A stretch of 64,000 nt of DNA from positions 5,952,001-6,016,000 of the forward strand of contig JAZAYU010000005.1 of assembly GCA_038501625.1 (NCBI GenBank). Direction: 5' to 3'. The notes under the pieces were generated by a model. It worked only from the letters and a program-made list of their open reading frames with translations. It made no database searches and had not been told where the DNA came from. This document shows positions 48,120 to 59,414 of the stretch, in pieces. A program made the translations under genes and the position numbers. Position 1 is the stretch's first letter; each line of letters starts with the position of its first letter. Source of the stretch: Corbicula japonica (lineage: Eukaryota > Mollusca > Bivalvia > Venerida > Cyrenidae).

Positions 48120-51100
48120 ATCAGCAAAATGATACATGTTTACCATCACAAGCTACAAACGTGGGAATTTTATCCACGGGTGTATTACTTCTTTAATCGA
48201 CTGACAGAGTTTGTGCCCAGGTTCAAAAGTATCTTTAGTTCTGGTATGTTTATGAAGATTATTTGTGATGTAATTGTTGACAACAAATAAATACATGTGT
48301 TTCAAGAAAACAATATGATATTGATTCATAATATTTACTCACACCACAGTCTATTTTGAAATTGATAGTTTTATTACCAATGCTCTTTGTGCGTTTACAT
48401 GCAACGTTGTTAAGCTGATGGGTGGGTTGGAGTTATTTCAACAAGACAAATACTTGTTTGTTGATATGAGAACCTGTTGGGACAAGTGTGAGGTTGGTGC
48501 ACCCTAGAACCTGGTTTAAATGACCAGTGACAATTTGTTTTGCCACTGACCGTTCCATGGCGGTAACCCATTGGGTTCTCTATTTTTGTTGATTTTTTTG
48601 TGGTGTCTGTTTTGAAGCTGATCATTTTATTAACAATGCTCTCACTTTCTCTTCTTCTTGGCTGTGTGAGGAGGCTGTGTCTTCTGAATGTGGCAATTCC
48701 TGATCTGCATATTTCACCTTTTTCAATGGCAAGTGGCGAATCAGTCACTATCTATCTGTAATGTAATTTAAAATATTCCTATCACTTTATCATATTCGAG
48801 GATGGCATCTCGTCTAAGACCAACAAATACCAATTAAACTTCTTTTACAGAAAAAACTTCAAAGCTATTAAAAGGAGCGGACGACCTAGGGACGAGTCTA
48901 GATGAACTACATAACTCATTCATTTACCCACCTGAAGTTACAGTCATCGATGAACAGATTCTGCCAATATCGGACTTTGTTATTGCGGATGTTTCAAATG
49001 ACACATCGAGCAAGTCAGGTTTGGAAAAATCAGGGATTGAGATTGTCATATGCCATGCAAAAATCGACGATCTAAACAAAGGCGCTCTCGAGGTATTTAC
49101 TTTCTCACCTGTGAAATATATATTCATTTATATACTTTCATATGAGGACCTGTTGTGGTGAAGATAAAGTTTGGTGCACCATAGAACCTGATTGAAACCA
49201 TCGTGGCAACATATTCGAGTTCTTTCTCATTTTCTTTAATTATTTGTGGTGTCTATTTTGAATTTGTTAGTTTATAAACCCATTCTTTCTTTACCACTAT
49301 GCGCTCCCCATAATCATTTTCGCATCGTTCTGCAATCTAATTTTGCGATTCGTCTCTATTTAATTGTTTAATTGCTTACAGTTGCCTGTGTTATCGTACA
49401 TAATTTAACTTACTTGCTCACAATATTTTCTTTAATTTTGTAAGGGTTTACTTTTACAGAAACAGACGAGTCGTTTGAAACTAGCTTCTCAAAGACAACT
49501 AGCAGATCGTAACACGTTGTTGCTTTTTATATGTCGATCCGAGAGAGAGTTTACTAAATCTGAAAAAGACGACTTTTGCGACAAACTTCGGGTATGTTTA
49601 AAGACAGAAGCTGATTATCGTGTTTTGTTTTGCAAAAGTGGAGACGAGTCTATAAGAAAAGAGATATCAGATACTTTAGAAAGGAGGATCATTGGAGGGT
49701 TCACAAATGTCCAGTCATTTATCACAGAACATGTTCCGATTTCCAGAAGCAGAATAGCAAGTGTAATTCCTTTAGAAGATAAAATTGAAGACATTGCATC
49801 ACACACTGACGATATCGTTGTAAACAATACACATTTGTTAGGCGAAATTAGCAGGGTTATTTCACCGGACTCAAAAGATTATTTCGAAACTGTATTGAAG
49901 AAATCCGCATTGGTTTTCAAGTGTTCAGTCACAACGCTTTTATCCGAAAGCCACAACATTCCACAATGGCTTGTCAATAAACTTCTTGTCGCGAATCGTT
50001 TTGAAGCAAGAGTCTTTGGCTGTGAAGACAAGAAAAACAAGAAAGCAAACTGTCCGCCTAAGTTGAAAGACTTATCCAGTGACTTACTTCCAGTAGTGCA
50101 AGACGCGGAAAAAAGTATTGAAGAATTTACCGGAAGTTTACAAAAACTTGCCTTTGAAATCAATGGTTACTTGAAAAAATCTCTGTGGGCCAAGGATCAA
50201 ATTCGCATAAGTATTACAACACTAAACCAAGATGTAAGAAGAGAGATTAGAAGGTATAAACACTTATGTTTAATTATTCTGATCTGCATATAACAAAATT
50301 TCCCCCAATGGCACCAAGGCGATAACCCTACTAATCGGGTTCCTTGGCTAATACCTACCGTTGTTTATAATTAGAACCCGTTTACAACCATCGGGGCTGG
50401 ATTTGTTTTGAAAATTGTTTGTGATGTCATATTTTAAAAGATGATTATGTCACAGATTATCCCTTCTCTAATTCTCTTACGCTCAGAATGAGGATGAGCT
50501 TTCTTAGAGCGGCTTTTCCTTTTTTGATTGCGTTTATCATTTCTCCTTAAAGATAAAGATAATAAAATACAAAAAATATAATTGATGCCAAATAATATTT
50601 AAAAAATATTTTGATATTTGTCGTTTTCGGTAGCTTTAAAAGTTTCTGTTCCATCTATTTAATTATCACAGTAGCGTTGTTTGTGCCGTGTGGCCGCCAT
50701 AAAACGTCTCCCCGTGAATTCAATCAGTGTTGACTGTTATCAGTTACGCCCTCTGAAGGCCCGAGCATGAGATTTATATTTGTGAAAATATTGAGTTGCG
50801 CTCAACCCGGAGCTAGGCGGCGTAGACAGTAATATGCATTTCCATGACTGCTCATGAACAGGCTCGACATACCGAGCATGTGACATTTTGATATTGGTCG
50901 TGTTTGATGGATTTCATTTTTTTCCGTCTATTTATTTCCATAAGTAATATATTACACGGACATCGTAAAACTCATAATATAGATCATAAAAATCAGTTTG
51001 TTGATTTATAATTACAGACAAAAGCATATTTATGGGATGGGAACAGTTTATGGAGACCTTGAAATCCATGTGGAGTCAACTAAATACGTAGAACAGGTAC

Positions 51101-51906
51101 GGAAAGCCGTATACAATATTTTACGACAGAGGAACATCACATTTCCGTTTGTCGTAAAAGTCATAAAAAGTAAACCGATGGTGTTTACAGGAATGGACTA
51201 CGAGGACGGAGATCCCATCAGTTGCGAACGTGGACGTCGGTGTGGAACTCTTGGTGGATTTCTGGATGGAGACGACGCCAACCTTTATGGATTAACATGC
51301 GCACATGTTGTGAGACCAAATGGCCAAGAGAAAGCTGTATACATCAATGAAACATTCGAATTTGCGAAGAGCATTCCACATCTGACGGTTTTATTAGGCC
51401 ATGGAGATAAACCGCTGATTGATTTAGCTGCATTGCGCGTTTTGGAAAACAATAAAGAAAGATGTATGAAATTACCTAAGGATGAAAATGGAATGCTGAG
51501 GCAAGCCATGTTTTTTGATGGTTCCTCATTCGATCTCGTTGAGAGTTTTGTGTACAAGTACGGTGCAAAAACACATAGAACGAAAGGTATCATTTGTTCA
51601 GAAAATTACAGTGTGTTTTCTGATGATGAATCGGATGAAATGGAACATTATGCTTTACTAATTGACAGCCTTTCAGAAAACGGTCCACCTTTTGCAGAGC
51701 GTGGTGACAGTGGGTCAATGGTATGCATGCCAAATATTGACGATACTAGGAAGATATATGCTATTGGTCTGCTGAATGCAGGTGGTTTAATAACGACAGG
51801 AGGACGTGCAACGTCGTACTGCTTTTCGTTTTTACTTAAAGATGGGCTTCAAAAACTTCAAACTCAGGCTGGACTTCAACTTTATTTCGGCAACCAATTT
51901 CATTAG
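48120..51906 (+). CDS. gene D: N-terminal family domains plus PA-clan serine peptidase, 679 residues
   Basis: Exons 48120-48243, 48851-49092, 49460-50253 and 51018-51906 have AG/GT borders and the same phases (1, 0, 2) as gene C. The ATG at 48129 aligns with that of C (MIHVYHHK against MIKIFNHT) and gives 679 residues without interruption. Exon 1 has WEFYPRVYYFFNRL, exon 2 PPEVTVIDEQILPISDFVIA, exon 3 starts with NTLLLFICRSEREF and ends in FEINGYLKKS. C and D are head-to-tail and appear closest to each other, pointing to tandem duplication. No signal peptide is seen. Function is unknown beyond the predicted peptidase. Confidence 0.9.
48415..48725 (+). repeat. dispersed repeat R1, near-complete copy in intron 1 of gene D
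   Basis: GAGAACCTGTTGGGACAAGT, GGTGCACCCTAGAACCTGG, CACTGACCGTTCCATGGCGG, GGGTTCTC, GAGGAGGCTGTGT and GTGGCAATTCCTGATCTGC appear in order over about 310 bp. This is the best reference copy of R1 in the window. Confidence 0.75.
49140..49290 (+). repeat. dispersed repeat R1, fragment in intron 2 of gene D
   Basis: ATGAGGACCTGTTGTGGTGA, GGTGCACCATAGAACCTG and TGTGGTGTCTATTTTGAATT match R1. Confidence 0.6.
50615..50940 (-). repeat. dispersed repeat R2, long copy in intron 3 of gene D
   Basis: GTCGTTTTCGGTAGCTTTAA, GTGGCCGCCATAAAACGTC, GAGTTGCGCTCAACCCGGAG, CTAGGCGGCG, AATATGCATTTCCATGAC and CATGAACAGGCTCGA follow the R2 order in the orientation of the 1.5-kb copy. Confidence 0.65.
51018..51906 (+). 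CDS. gene D exon 4: peptidase domain exon
   Basis: It opens with IYGMGTVYGDLEIHV and enters the peptidase at CGTLGGF. Triad by motif: His480 (LYGLTCAHVV, codon 51304), Asp519 (PLIDLAALRV) and Ser615 (RGDSGSMVC, codon 51709). After the Ser the LLNAGG-like segment, shared with B, and a C-terminal helix follow. All signature residues expected of an active clan PA serine peptidase are present; cleavage preference cannot be read from the sequence. Confidence 0.9.
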
Positions 51907-52309
51907 TGGTTTGACAATCTCCACCAGATGGCACTCCTGCGTATTTGTCGGCGAACTGTTAGAGGAGGGGAAAATCCTATGCGTGGAGATTGGCGATTTG
52001 AACGTTCCATGATGAAACCTTTCGAATTCTTAGGCAGAACACGATGACGCTACTGAACATTTATCTTACGTCATTCGAAGAAATGGTTGAAACTTCTATA
52101 AACTGATTTAGTCAAATTTGAAGTCCTTGAGAGCGCAATCAATCAACCTGGTCTACTATTGTCAAATGTTTGATTTAGCACTGTAACTTAGTCTGCATAA
52201 TTGTATATTATAAAACATAGGCTCAATATGTTTGCAAGCAGGCGACAAATCTTCAAATCTTATTAAATACCTCTGTAAACACCGAATTGAAAATTCCAAG
52301 TTCATCGCC
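51907..52309. other. downstream of gene D, non-coding
   Basis: No exact AATAAA close to the stop was noticed, so the transcript end is unclear. No other gene seen. Confidence 0.4.
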
Positions 52310-52497
52310 ACATGCACCGTATCGTTCGGGATGGATCGAACTTGTACTGTTTATTGGTGTAACCCGGGGCTAGGCGGCCTGGACAGTAATATGCATTCCC
52401 ATTACTGCCCATGAACAGATTCAATCAAACCAACCCTTTCATATTTGTCGTGTTCGATGGTTTTCGAAGTTTTTACATCTATCACAACCGTACACAG
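52310..52497 (-). repeat. dispersed repeat R2, copy
   Basis: CGTTCGGGATGGATCGAACT, CCGGGGCTAGGCGGCC, AGTAATATGCATTCCCATTA, CATGAACAGATTCAATCAAA and GTCGTGTTCGATGG match R2. Confidence 0.65.
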
Positions 52498-53660
52498 TAG
52501 GGGAGACCGGGGATAGTTGTTACACGGGGCAAGTTGTTACACTTAATTTTGCGACAACATTGCATCACTGATGAAGTTGGTATGGATACTAAAATAACCC
52601 TCAAAGTTTCCTCTATGTTTAATGTAAGTTTCATTAAAATTGTCCGGGAAATAAGATTAGCTAGGAAAAACTGATTTTGCTATGTAAAAGTTTTTTTTCG
52701 AATTTGGAAAACATTTCGATGTTTCCTCATTATTTCATATACAAGTCTTAAACACAAATTAAAATTAACATAAATATTTGTATTTTCTTTGAAACTAGTA
52801 ATAAAAATAAATCAGACTATATGTTATATTTAGCGACCTTGAAGTGCGACAAGGGGTGGGTGGGGTAAGTTGTTACGTCGGTGATGGGGCATTTTGCTAC
52901 AGGGTAATATTTCGTCCCTCAACAAAACATAGATTTTTGACCAGCATGGTACACCTTAATATTATTCATTTCACAACTTTCGACAATATTATCGATATTT
53001 TATCGGAAAAAAAATGCTCGTGTAAACGCAAAAATAACCCGAAATATTGATTGCATTAAACCTGGCAGAAAACTATTGGCACTGACCGCTCGAAGAAGGT
53101 AACCCTTCTGGTTCTCTTTTTTTGTGGTGTCTTTTTTAATTGATCAAATAATAAACTGATACACTCTCAGAATTTCATGCAGATCTACGGTTTGTTTGTG
53201 TGGGTAAGCTTTTGTATTTTGTAACTGTGGTTTTGGCTGAATGTATATTTGACTAACACTTTTACAGGTATCATACTAAACTTTCGCAAAGTTCTTTCGC
53301 AAAAGTTATAAATTTACATTGTTTGCGTTCGAGCAATATAAGTAAACCACAAATGTATATATACAATCTCTCCGAATTCATAATAGATTTTAAAAAATGA
53401 ATGCCTTATTGAAACGTTTGCGATTTTCCAACTTTACATCCACAGTGACTATATTTATGAAACAGCATGCATGTTTTTGTCAAAAATCATATTCTAAACA
53501 ATTTTACGTCTTTGAATGAAACTGTTATCAAAAAAAGTCACTGTTATGTATCTGAATATGTTAAAAATTGTACCCAGAGCTATTGTAACATTTTACCCCG
53601 AGACCTGTAACAACATGCCCCACGACCGGGGTAAGTTGTTACACTTTGGTCTACTTACGA
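52498..53660. repeat. region bounded by GGGG-AAGTTGTTACA motifs (possible transposable element)
   Basis: The left edge has GATAGTTGTTACACGGGGC and AAGTTGTTACAC. A middle copy GGGGTAAGTTGTTACG lies at about 52861. The right edge has TGTAACATTTTACCCCGAG, TGTAACAACATGCCCC and GGGGTAAGTTGTTACACTT. Motifs point both ways at the right end. The interior has an R1-like piece (about 53040-53260) and no open frame of note. I could not define clean terminal repeats. Confidence 0.5.
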
Positions 53661-53775
53661 AAAATAGTTTTTCAAGACGGTATTAAGTAGCGTGAATATA
53701 TTAATGCTACTTAGTTTGGATATATATTAACAGTCTTGTTGTTTTGTGTCCAGAATAGATGCGCATGCTTAATAT

Positions 53776-53795
53776 AGCGCATGCGCAATGTGAAG
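53776..53795. promoter_or_regulatory. NRF1-like palindrome
   Basis: GCGCATGCGC, the consensus core for NRF1-type factors, lies just after a second GCGCATGC. Such sites mark many animal promoters, but no gene start is seen close by (only a 27-codon frame from 53949). Confidence 0.3.
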
Positions 53796-54204
53796 TAACG
53801 CCAATGTGGGTCGCCATAAGAACTAAATAATTTGATTGCAGGAATCTAAAACTCTTCATCGTTAACTTCATGATTTAAAAGAAGTTGCATACAGATTTGT
53901 GTTTAACAATTTTATCATTACGAAGTATGAAACATAAATGAATTAGCATGTCCCGTACTGCGGAAAAAAGTAGGTCATCAGACATTGCAGCGTGTTGTAG
54001 AAAACGATTGAACACTGTTAGCGACTGCTGACCTTCTTGTGATAATCAAAAGTTAGTTATTCGATCGGCATTTATTCCTACTGAGAAGAAGCACAGTTGC
54101 CCATGTATCTTTCCGTTCCATTGATTCGTTGTTTTAAATTGTTATCTTAGGATACTGAGAAATCGATACCGGATGTTTACACAATTTGAAAGGGGGTAAC
54201 ACTA

Positions 54205-54451
54205 AATACCGAAATACACTTTTTACCGAAAGATACCGAAATACACTTTTGAATACCGAAATACACGTAATAATTGGTAATTAAAACAACGAATTTAAAT
54301 AAATCTTGGGCATTTATTTCATATATACTAATATTATAACATGTTATCTTATTTAAACAACAAATAATGCTTTAATTACCATTTATTAAGTGTATTTCGG
54401 TAATCAAAGTCTATTTCGGTATATTTCGGTAAAATAGTGTATTTCGGTATT
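54205..54451. mobile_element. 247-bp foldback MITE with 81-bp arms
   Basis: Arms 54205-54285 and 54371-54451 are near reverse complements. The left arm contains three copies of TACCGAAATACAC-like units, and the right arm the complement GTGTATTTCGGTA. The outer ends are AATACC and GGTATT. The 85-bp loop is AT-rich. No coding capacity and no clear target duplication. Confidence 0.8.
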
Positions 54452-55424
54452 CAGTACTACCGATTTGAAATAACTAATATTAAACTCTGTGAATAAATGG
54501 TGGATTTAAGATTCATTTCGGTATTGAATGACTGGTATTCAGTTTGGAAGAATTGATTAAGTGAACATCTTTTTGTAGACCAAGATTATATTGAAATATG
54601 GAAATTAATCAAGACTCACTGCTGAAAATAAAGTGTTGATAAATAGCTGTTTTTTACGTTTTTATATGGACAGTGTTGGCTGTTGCTGTGCATATAGGAA
54701 CATATAAGATAGCAAGTGCATTTTGTTGTCTGGCCTACAGATAAAATGAAGAAGCAACGCAACCTCTTCTGAGAGAGGAGTCACTGCTAGTTGAAGCTTA
54801 CTTTTAGACCAAGTCCATATTGGTTACACGTGATGTGAGAATGGCTCATAATCCAAAGGTAGGAGGATTTTCGTTGTTGGCTAATTTGGTAAAGAAATGG
54901 TAACTTACATTTATTTCACAGAGAAAATTATATAATTCACTGGAAAACATAAAATAAATAGTGGTCGATATCTCATATAATTTGATAGTATTAGTTTGTA
55001 ATGTGTTCAAGGATTCTGCATGTAAAATAAGTCTTGATTTATTCACGAATGTTTTATCATGAATTTTGCCCGAGAAGTATTTATCGTATTAAATTTAATA
55101 TATTTTGCAATAGATAGTGTTTTCCGAAAAGATGCCTTTAAATCTTTTCCGAACAAGTCGCTTTCAAAATATGTGGTAACTTTATAGTTTCTTTTGAATT
55201 ATATAGGTCCCAAAACATCTTTCATAATACATGTATGTGTAGTTTTATAAAAAATTTCAAGCTGTTTTTGTATGAGTTTTTATGTGGCCTGATCTCTGAG
55301 TCTCTTAAAATGATGCAACGTTAAAGAATGCAGGATGTACTCATCTTGTAGTGTTTTTATAATGCATTTTTCTCCTCACCAGTGTTTAGATTTCTGTCAC
55401 GTTATTATGTAAATATTACAAACT
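54452..55424. other. non-coding stretch
   Basis: No supported feature was seen between the MITE and the LTR of the gypsy element. Confidence 0.4.
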
Positions 55425-55647
55425 TGTAATATTGTCTGGTTGCGAGTGGTGACATTCAAGTCTAGAAGTCTAGTTAATAAAACTACTAACACAAGGTGTG
55501 TCTTGACTCCTTTATTTACAAGCAACAAGTGTTTTATATCAAGTGGTCAGTGTATGCTTTGGGCGGATGTTTAATCTATTAGATCTACTAGGAATTCTGG
55601 GAAGATAGACTTGCTTTAGATAAGCAATACATTTACTAAATGTTACA
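55425..55647 (-). repeat. 3' LTR of the gypsy element (223 bp)
   Basis: On the minus strand it begins TGTAACATTTAG right after the purine tract and ends AATATTACA, giving the TG...CA borders and short inverted ends expected. Inside are TATAAAAC and AATAAA, fitting promoter and poly(A) signals. Confidence 0.75.
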
Positions 55648-55847
55648 TCTCCCTTGTTTAGAAATTAAATGTAGAGATACATTTTATAAAATTGCAAATC
55701 ATCTAAAATAATAACACTATTAATTGCTATCAATCATGTTCAAATAATTGAAGCATATATTTACAGTGATGCACTTAAACGTCTTAAGCGTTTGTTTGCA
55801 TATAGTATCAAGTGCAAACAGATATATTCATTATCTCACACATCAGT

Positions 55848-58800
55848 TTACTTTTGCCACATGGGGTCATTGAGAAATTTGTTGGGAATAACAGATCGAC
55901 CTGACCTGGTAATATAAACGTTCTCACGAGGTTGTGCAGATGGAAGGGCTTGATCATTTCCTGAAACTTGTGGTAACTGAGGAGTATTATCAGTAGTTTC
56001 TTTGGGAATAAAGCAGTTAAGATTCTCTAATGGTAATTGAGGGTCATTCTGATCTTTGGTCTTATGTAAGAATTTTCTGTTTCGGCGGTAAATTCCACCT
56101 TCATTTGTTCTCACGATGTAAGATCGGTCGGAATGTGTGTTAATCACAGTTCCCGGTTTCCACTGCTTGTCAAATTGAACTCTTACCTTATCTCCAACTT
56201 GTAGAGATTTTAATGGTTTAGATTGTCTGTCATAATATTTCTTTTGTGTTTCGTGATTATCTGTTAACTTCCGTCTGATGTCTTTTATGTCAATTTGTTG
56301 TGGCAAAAGTTGTTCGTTAGTTGATGGTATAACAGATCTTAATCGTCTGCCTATCAGTAACTGAGATGGTGATTTACCACACTTTAAGGGTGTTGTTCTG
56401 TATTCAAGAATAGCCATATATGGGTCGGTTTTACTGTCCTTTGCTTTCTTGAATAAGCGTTTAACTGTCTGTACAGTCTTTTCAACAAGTCCATTGCTTT
56501 GACTGTACAAAGGACTGCTAGTCACGTGTTCTATATTCCAGTCTTTTGCAAACTTTGCGAATGTTTCACTGTCGTAGTATTTAGCATTGTCTGAAACTAG
56601 TTTTTCAGGAATGCCATGTCTGGAAAATATCACTTTGAGTTTTCTTATGATAGAAATGCTCTTACAGTCTGTCAGTAAGTCAACTTCAAAGTATCGACTG
56701 AAGTAGTCTACAGTGACCAAATAGTCATTGTTTTCCCAATTGAAAACATCGGTTGCAACAACCTGCCATGGTCTGTCTGGGATTTCATGATATTTCAATG
56801 GCTCTTTTGAATTTGCGTTTCTGTGCTTCAAACAAACATCACATTTTAATATAAAATCAGTAATTTCTGATGTCATTTTTGGCCAAAACATAATATCACG
56901 TGCGCGTTGCAAACATTTTTCAGTTCCCATGTGACCAATATGAACGGCTTCTATCATTTCTTGCCTAAGGGCATATGGTATTACAATTTTCTGACCTCGG
57001 AAAATAATGTTTTCTCCCACGGACAGTTCATCTCTGTGATTCCAATATTCGATTATATTGGGAGGGCAATCTGACCTATTTTCTGGCCAACCATTCAAGA
57101 TAACCTTTGTCAGTGTTTGACACTGTGGGTCATTTAGCGTAGCTTGTTTAACCTGCTCAAATTTACGGTCGCTTACAGCTATACTTGAAAGTACCGTGTG
57201 AATGTGCAAATCTAGGCCATCTGACAGTTCAGGGTAGGTTTCTGGGAGAGATTTTCGGGATAAGAGGTCTCCAACAGGGATATGTTTACCTGGAACGAAG
57301 GTAACATTCAGGTCATATTTCTGCAGCTGTAACAGCATGCGTTGTAACCTGGGAGTTGCATTGCTTAAAGATTTCTTCATGATTGAAGATAACGGCTTAT
57401 GGTCCGATTCAACAGTGACTCTTTTACCGTATATGTATTGATGGAAACGCCTGCACGAAAATAGAATTGCCAACATTTCTTTTTCTATCTGTGCATAACC
57501 AGTTTCAGTTTGTGTAAGAGCTTTTGATGCATACACAACTGGCTTTCCATCTTGCATCAGTACGCTACCTAATCCATATTTGGAAGCATCACATTGTATA
57601 GTGATAGGTTTGTTCTGGTCAAAGAACGTTAGAACAGGAGCTGAAGATAAGATGTTCTTAACTTCTTTGAATGCTCTTTCTTGAGGTTCACTCCATTCAA
57701 ATTCAATATCTTTCTTAAGAAGAATACGCATTGGGGCAGTAACTGTAGCAAGATTTGGGGCAAACTTGGTCATGTATGTAACCATGCCTAAGTAAGTTTC
57801 TAACTCAGCCCTATTTTTAGGTGGCTGCATTTCAGTAATGGCATTGACCTTTTGGGGATCGGGTTTCACACCTTCTTCAGAGAGAATATGTCCGAAGTAT
57901 GAAACTTGGGTAGTGCCTATAACACATTTCTCAGGGTTGAATTTAACACCTCGAGATTGTGCACGTTCAAGTACCTTTTTAAGGTTTGAGTCATGCTCGG
58001 CCTTGGTCTTTCCAAATACTAACAAATCATCGACTATTCCAGTTACACCAGTTAAACCTTCGAAAATGTCGTCAAGTTTCTGCTGGAATATATCTTGTGA
58101 ACAATTCAGACCAAACGGTAATCTTTTAAACCTCCAACGACCAAATGGGGTATTAAATGTTGTGTAATAGGATGATGGTTCATCCAACTGAACACTCCAA
58201 TAACCACTAGTGGCATCTAGCACTGAGAAGTACTTAGCGCCTGCTAGTTGGGACATGACCTCCTCAAATGTTCTCATAGGATAATGGGGTCTACATATTG
58301 CTTCATTGAGCGCTTTAGGATCAAGGCAAATCCTAAGTTTTTTTGTTTTGGGTTTCTCGACAATCACTAGATTATTCACCCAACTTGTTGATTTTGTAAC
58401 CTTAGCTATTATGCCATGTTTTTCCATACGGGCTAGTTCGTCTTTTAGTCTGTCTTTTAGTCCAACTGGGACTCGTCTCGGTGGGTTTACGACTGGAACA
58501 CAGTCAGTTTTTAAGTGTAACTTAACCTTACCGGGCATAAGACCTACACCATCAAATACATTTTTGAATTCGCTGATAATTTGATTCTTACAGCTAGTCT
58601 CTTGCACAGAGATCTCTTGACCGTCTACTGAGTATATCAGTCTAATCAAGTCAAGGTCAATTGATGTCTTAAGTGATAATAGGGGTGCAGATGTTGTATC
58701 TACAACATAAAATGTAGCATTAATTGCTTTTTGATTGTAACTGGCCTGTAATCTACAAGTGCCTTTCACTTTGAGTGGATTGCCTGTGTAAGACGATAGC

Positions 58801-59414
58801 TTACAGTTAGATGGTTCTAAGTGTAGATTTATTCCAAGATGGAATAACTGTGACTCGGGAATGATGTTGACTTGACTACCTTTATCTATTTTAAATGAAA
58901 TAGGGGTATTGTTCGGGCCAACGTGTAATGTGGCAAAAGCCTGATCATGCTGTGATAATGAAACATTTACCGTGTTCACGTAAAAGTCCGAATCTGTTCT
59001 GTCTTCACTGTCAACATTTACTTCGTTTACAGATTTTGTCCGGCAAACACTTTTAAAATGATTCAATTTTCCGCATTTCGCGCATTTCTGTCCTTTTGCT
59101 GGGCAATCTTTATTCGGATGGACGTATCCGCATTTCCCGCAAGTGTCACTTTTGTCTTTAGCTCTCCAGCTTGACTTTGTTCCTTTCCCTCTGGCCTTGT
59201 GTGTCTCCTTGCTCAGCTCATCTTTTCTGTTTGATGACGTCTTCCTGACTGCATGGATGTCTTCTCTAGACATTTCTTTCATTTGCTCTCTTGAGTACTC
59301 ATAACTCTGGCAAATTTGAATTGCTTTTTGCAAAGTTAAGTCTTTTCCTTGGTTAATCAATTTTTCGCGAATTTTGTTTGAATTAGTCCCAAAAACGATT
59401 CTGTCTCGCAACAT
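55848..59414 (-). CDS. gypsy gag-pol polyprotein (1188 codons, open)
   Basis: Order of domains: end of gag with two zinc knuckles (C92-C95-H99-C104 and C111-C114-H119-C124), aspartic protease (about 160-250), reverse transcriptase (about 320-510; Asp400 and the VDD motif at 461-463), RNase H (about 600-720; Asp609, Glu645, Asp671), integrase with HHCC (H825, H828, C858, C861) and DDE residues D889, D942, E978 with the classic 35-residue spacing. The frame continues upstream of the first Met to about 59497 with gag-like residues. Oddity: the protease active site reads DKGS instead of DTG/DSG, so the protease is probably inactive. The rest of pol has no stop. It may be a recent insertion that lost its 5' end. 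Confidence 0.93.
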   Translation of the reverse strand: MLRDRIVFGTNSNKIREKLINQGKDLTLQKAIQICQSYEYSREQMKEMSREDIHAVRKTSSNRKDELSKETHKARGKGTKSSWRAKDKSDTCGKCGYVHPNKDCPAKGQKCAKCGKLNHFKSVCRTKSVNEVNVDSEDRTDSDFYVNTVNVSLSQHDQAFATLHVGPNNTPISFKIDKGSQVNIIPESQLFHLGINLHLEPSNCKLSSYTGNPLKVKGTCRLQASYNQKAINATFYVVDTTSAPLLSLKTSIDLDLIRLIYSVDGQEISVQETSCKNQIISEFKNVFDGVGLMPGKVKLHLKTDCVPVVNPPRRVPVGLKDRLKDELARMEKHGIIAKVTKSTSWVNNLVIVEKPKTKKLRICLDPKALNEAICRPHYPMRTFEEVMSQLAGAKYFSVLDATSGYWSVQLDEPSSYYTTFNTPFGRWRFKRLPFGLNCSQDIFQQKLDDIFEGLTGVTGIVDDLLVFGKTKAEHDSNLKKVLERAQSRGVKFNPEKCVIGTTQVSYFGHILSEEGVKPDPQKVNAITEMQPPKNRAELETYLGMVTYMTKFAPNLATVTAPMRILLKKDIEFEWSEPQERAFKEVKNILSSAPVLTFFDQNKPITIQCDASKYGLGSVLMQDGKPVVYASKALTQTETGYAQIEKEMLAILFSCRRFHQYIYGKRVTVESDHKPLSSIMKKSLSNATPRLQRMLLQLQKYDLNVTFVPGKHIPVGDLLSRKSLPETYPELSDGLDLHIHTVLSSIAVSDRKFEQVKQATLNDPQCQTLTKVILNGWPENRSDCPPNIIEYWNHRDELSVGENIIFRGQKIVIPYALRQEMIEAVHIGHMGTEKCLQRARDIMFWPKMTSEITDFILKCDVCLKHRNANSKEPLKYHEIPDRPWQVVATDVFNWENNDYLVTVDYFSRYFEVDLLTDCKSISIIRKLKVIFSRHGIPEKLVSDNAKYYDSETFAKFAKDWNIEHVTSSPLYSQSNGLVEKTVQTVKRLFKKAKDSKTDPYMAILEYRTTPLKCGKSPSQLLIGRRLRSVIPSTNEQLLPQQIDIKDIRRKLTDNHETQKKYYDRQSKPLKSLQVGDKVRVQFDKQWKPGTVINTHSDRSYIVRTNEGGIYRRNRKFLHKTKDQNDPQLPLENLNCFIPKETTDNTPQLPQVSGNDQALPSAQPRENVYITRSGRSVIPNKFLNDPMWQK

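Noticed and set aside
57838..58584. Plus-strand frames of 92-109 codons
   Set aside because: Antisense shadows of the gypsy pol gene.
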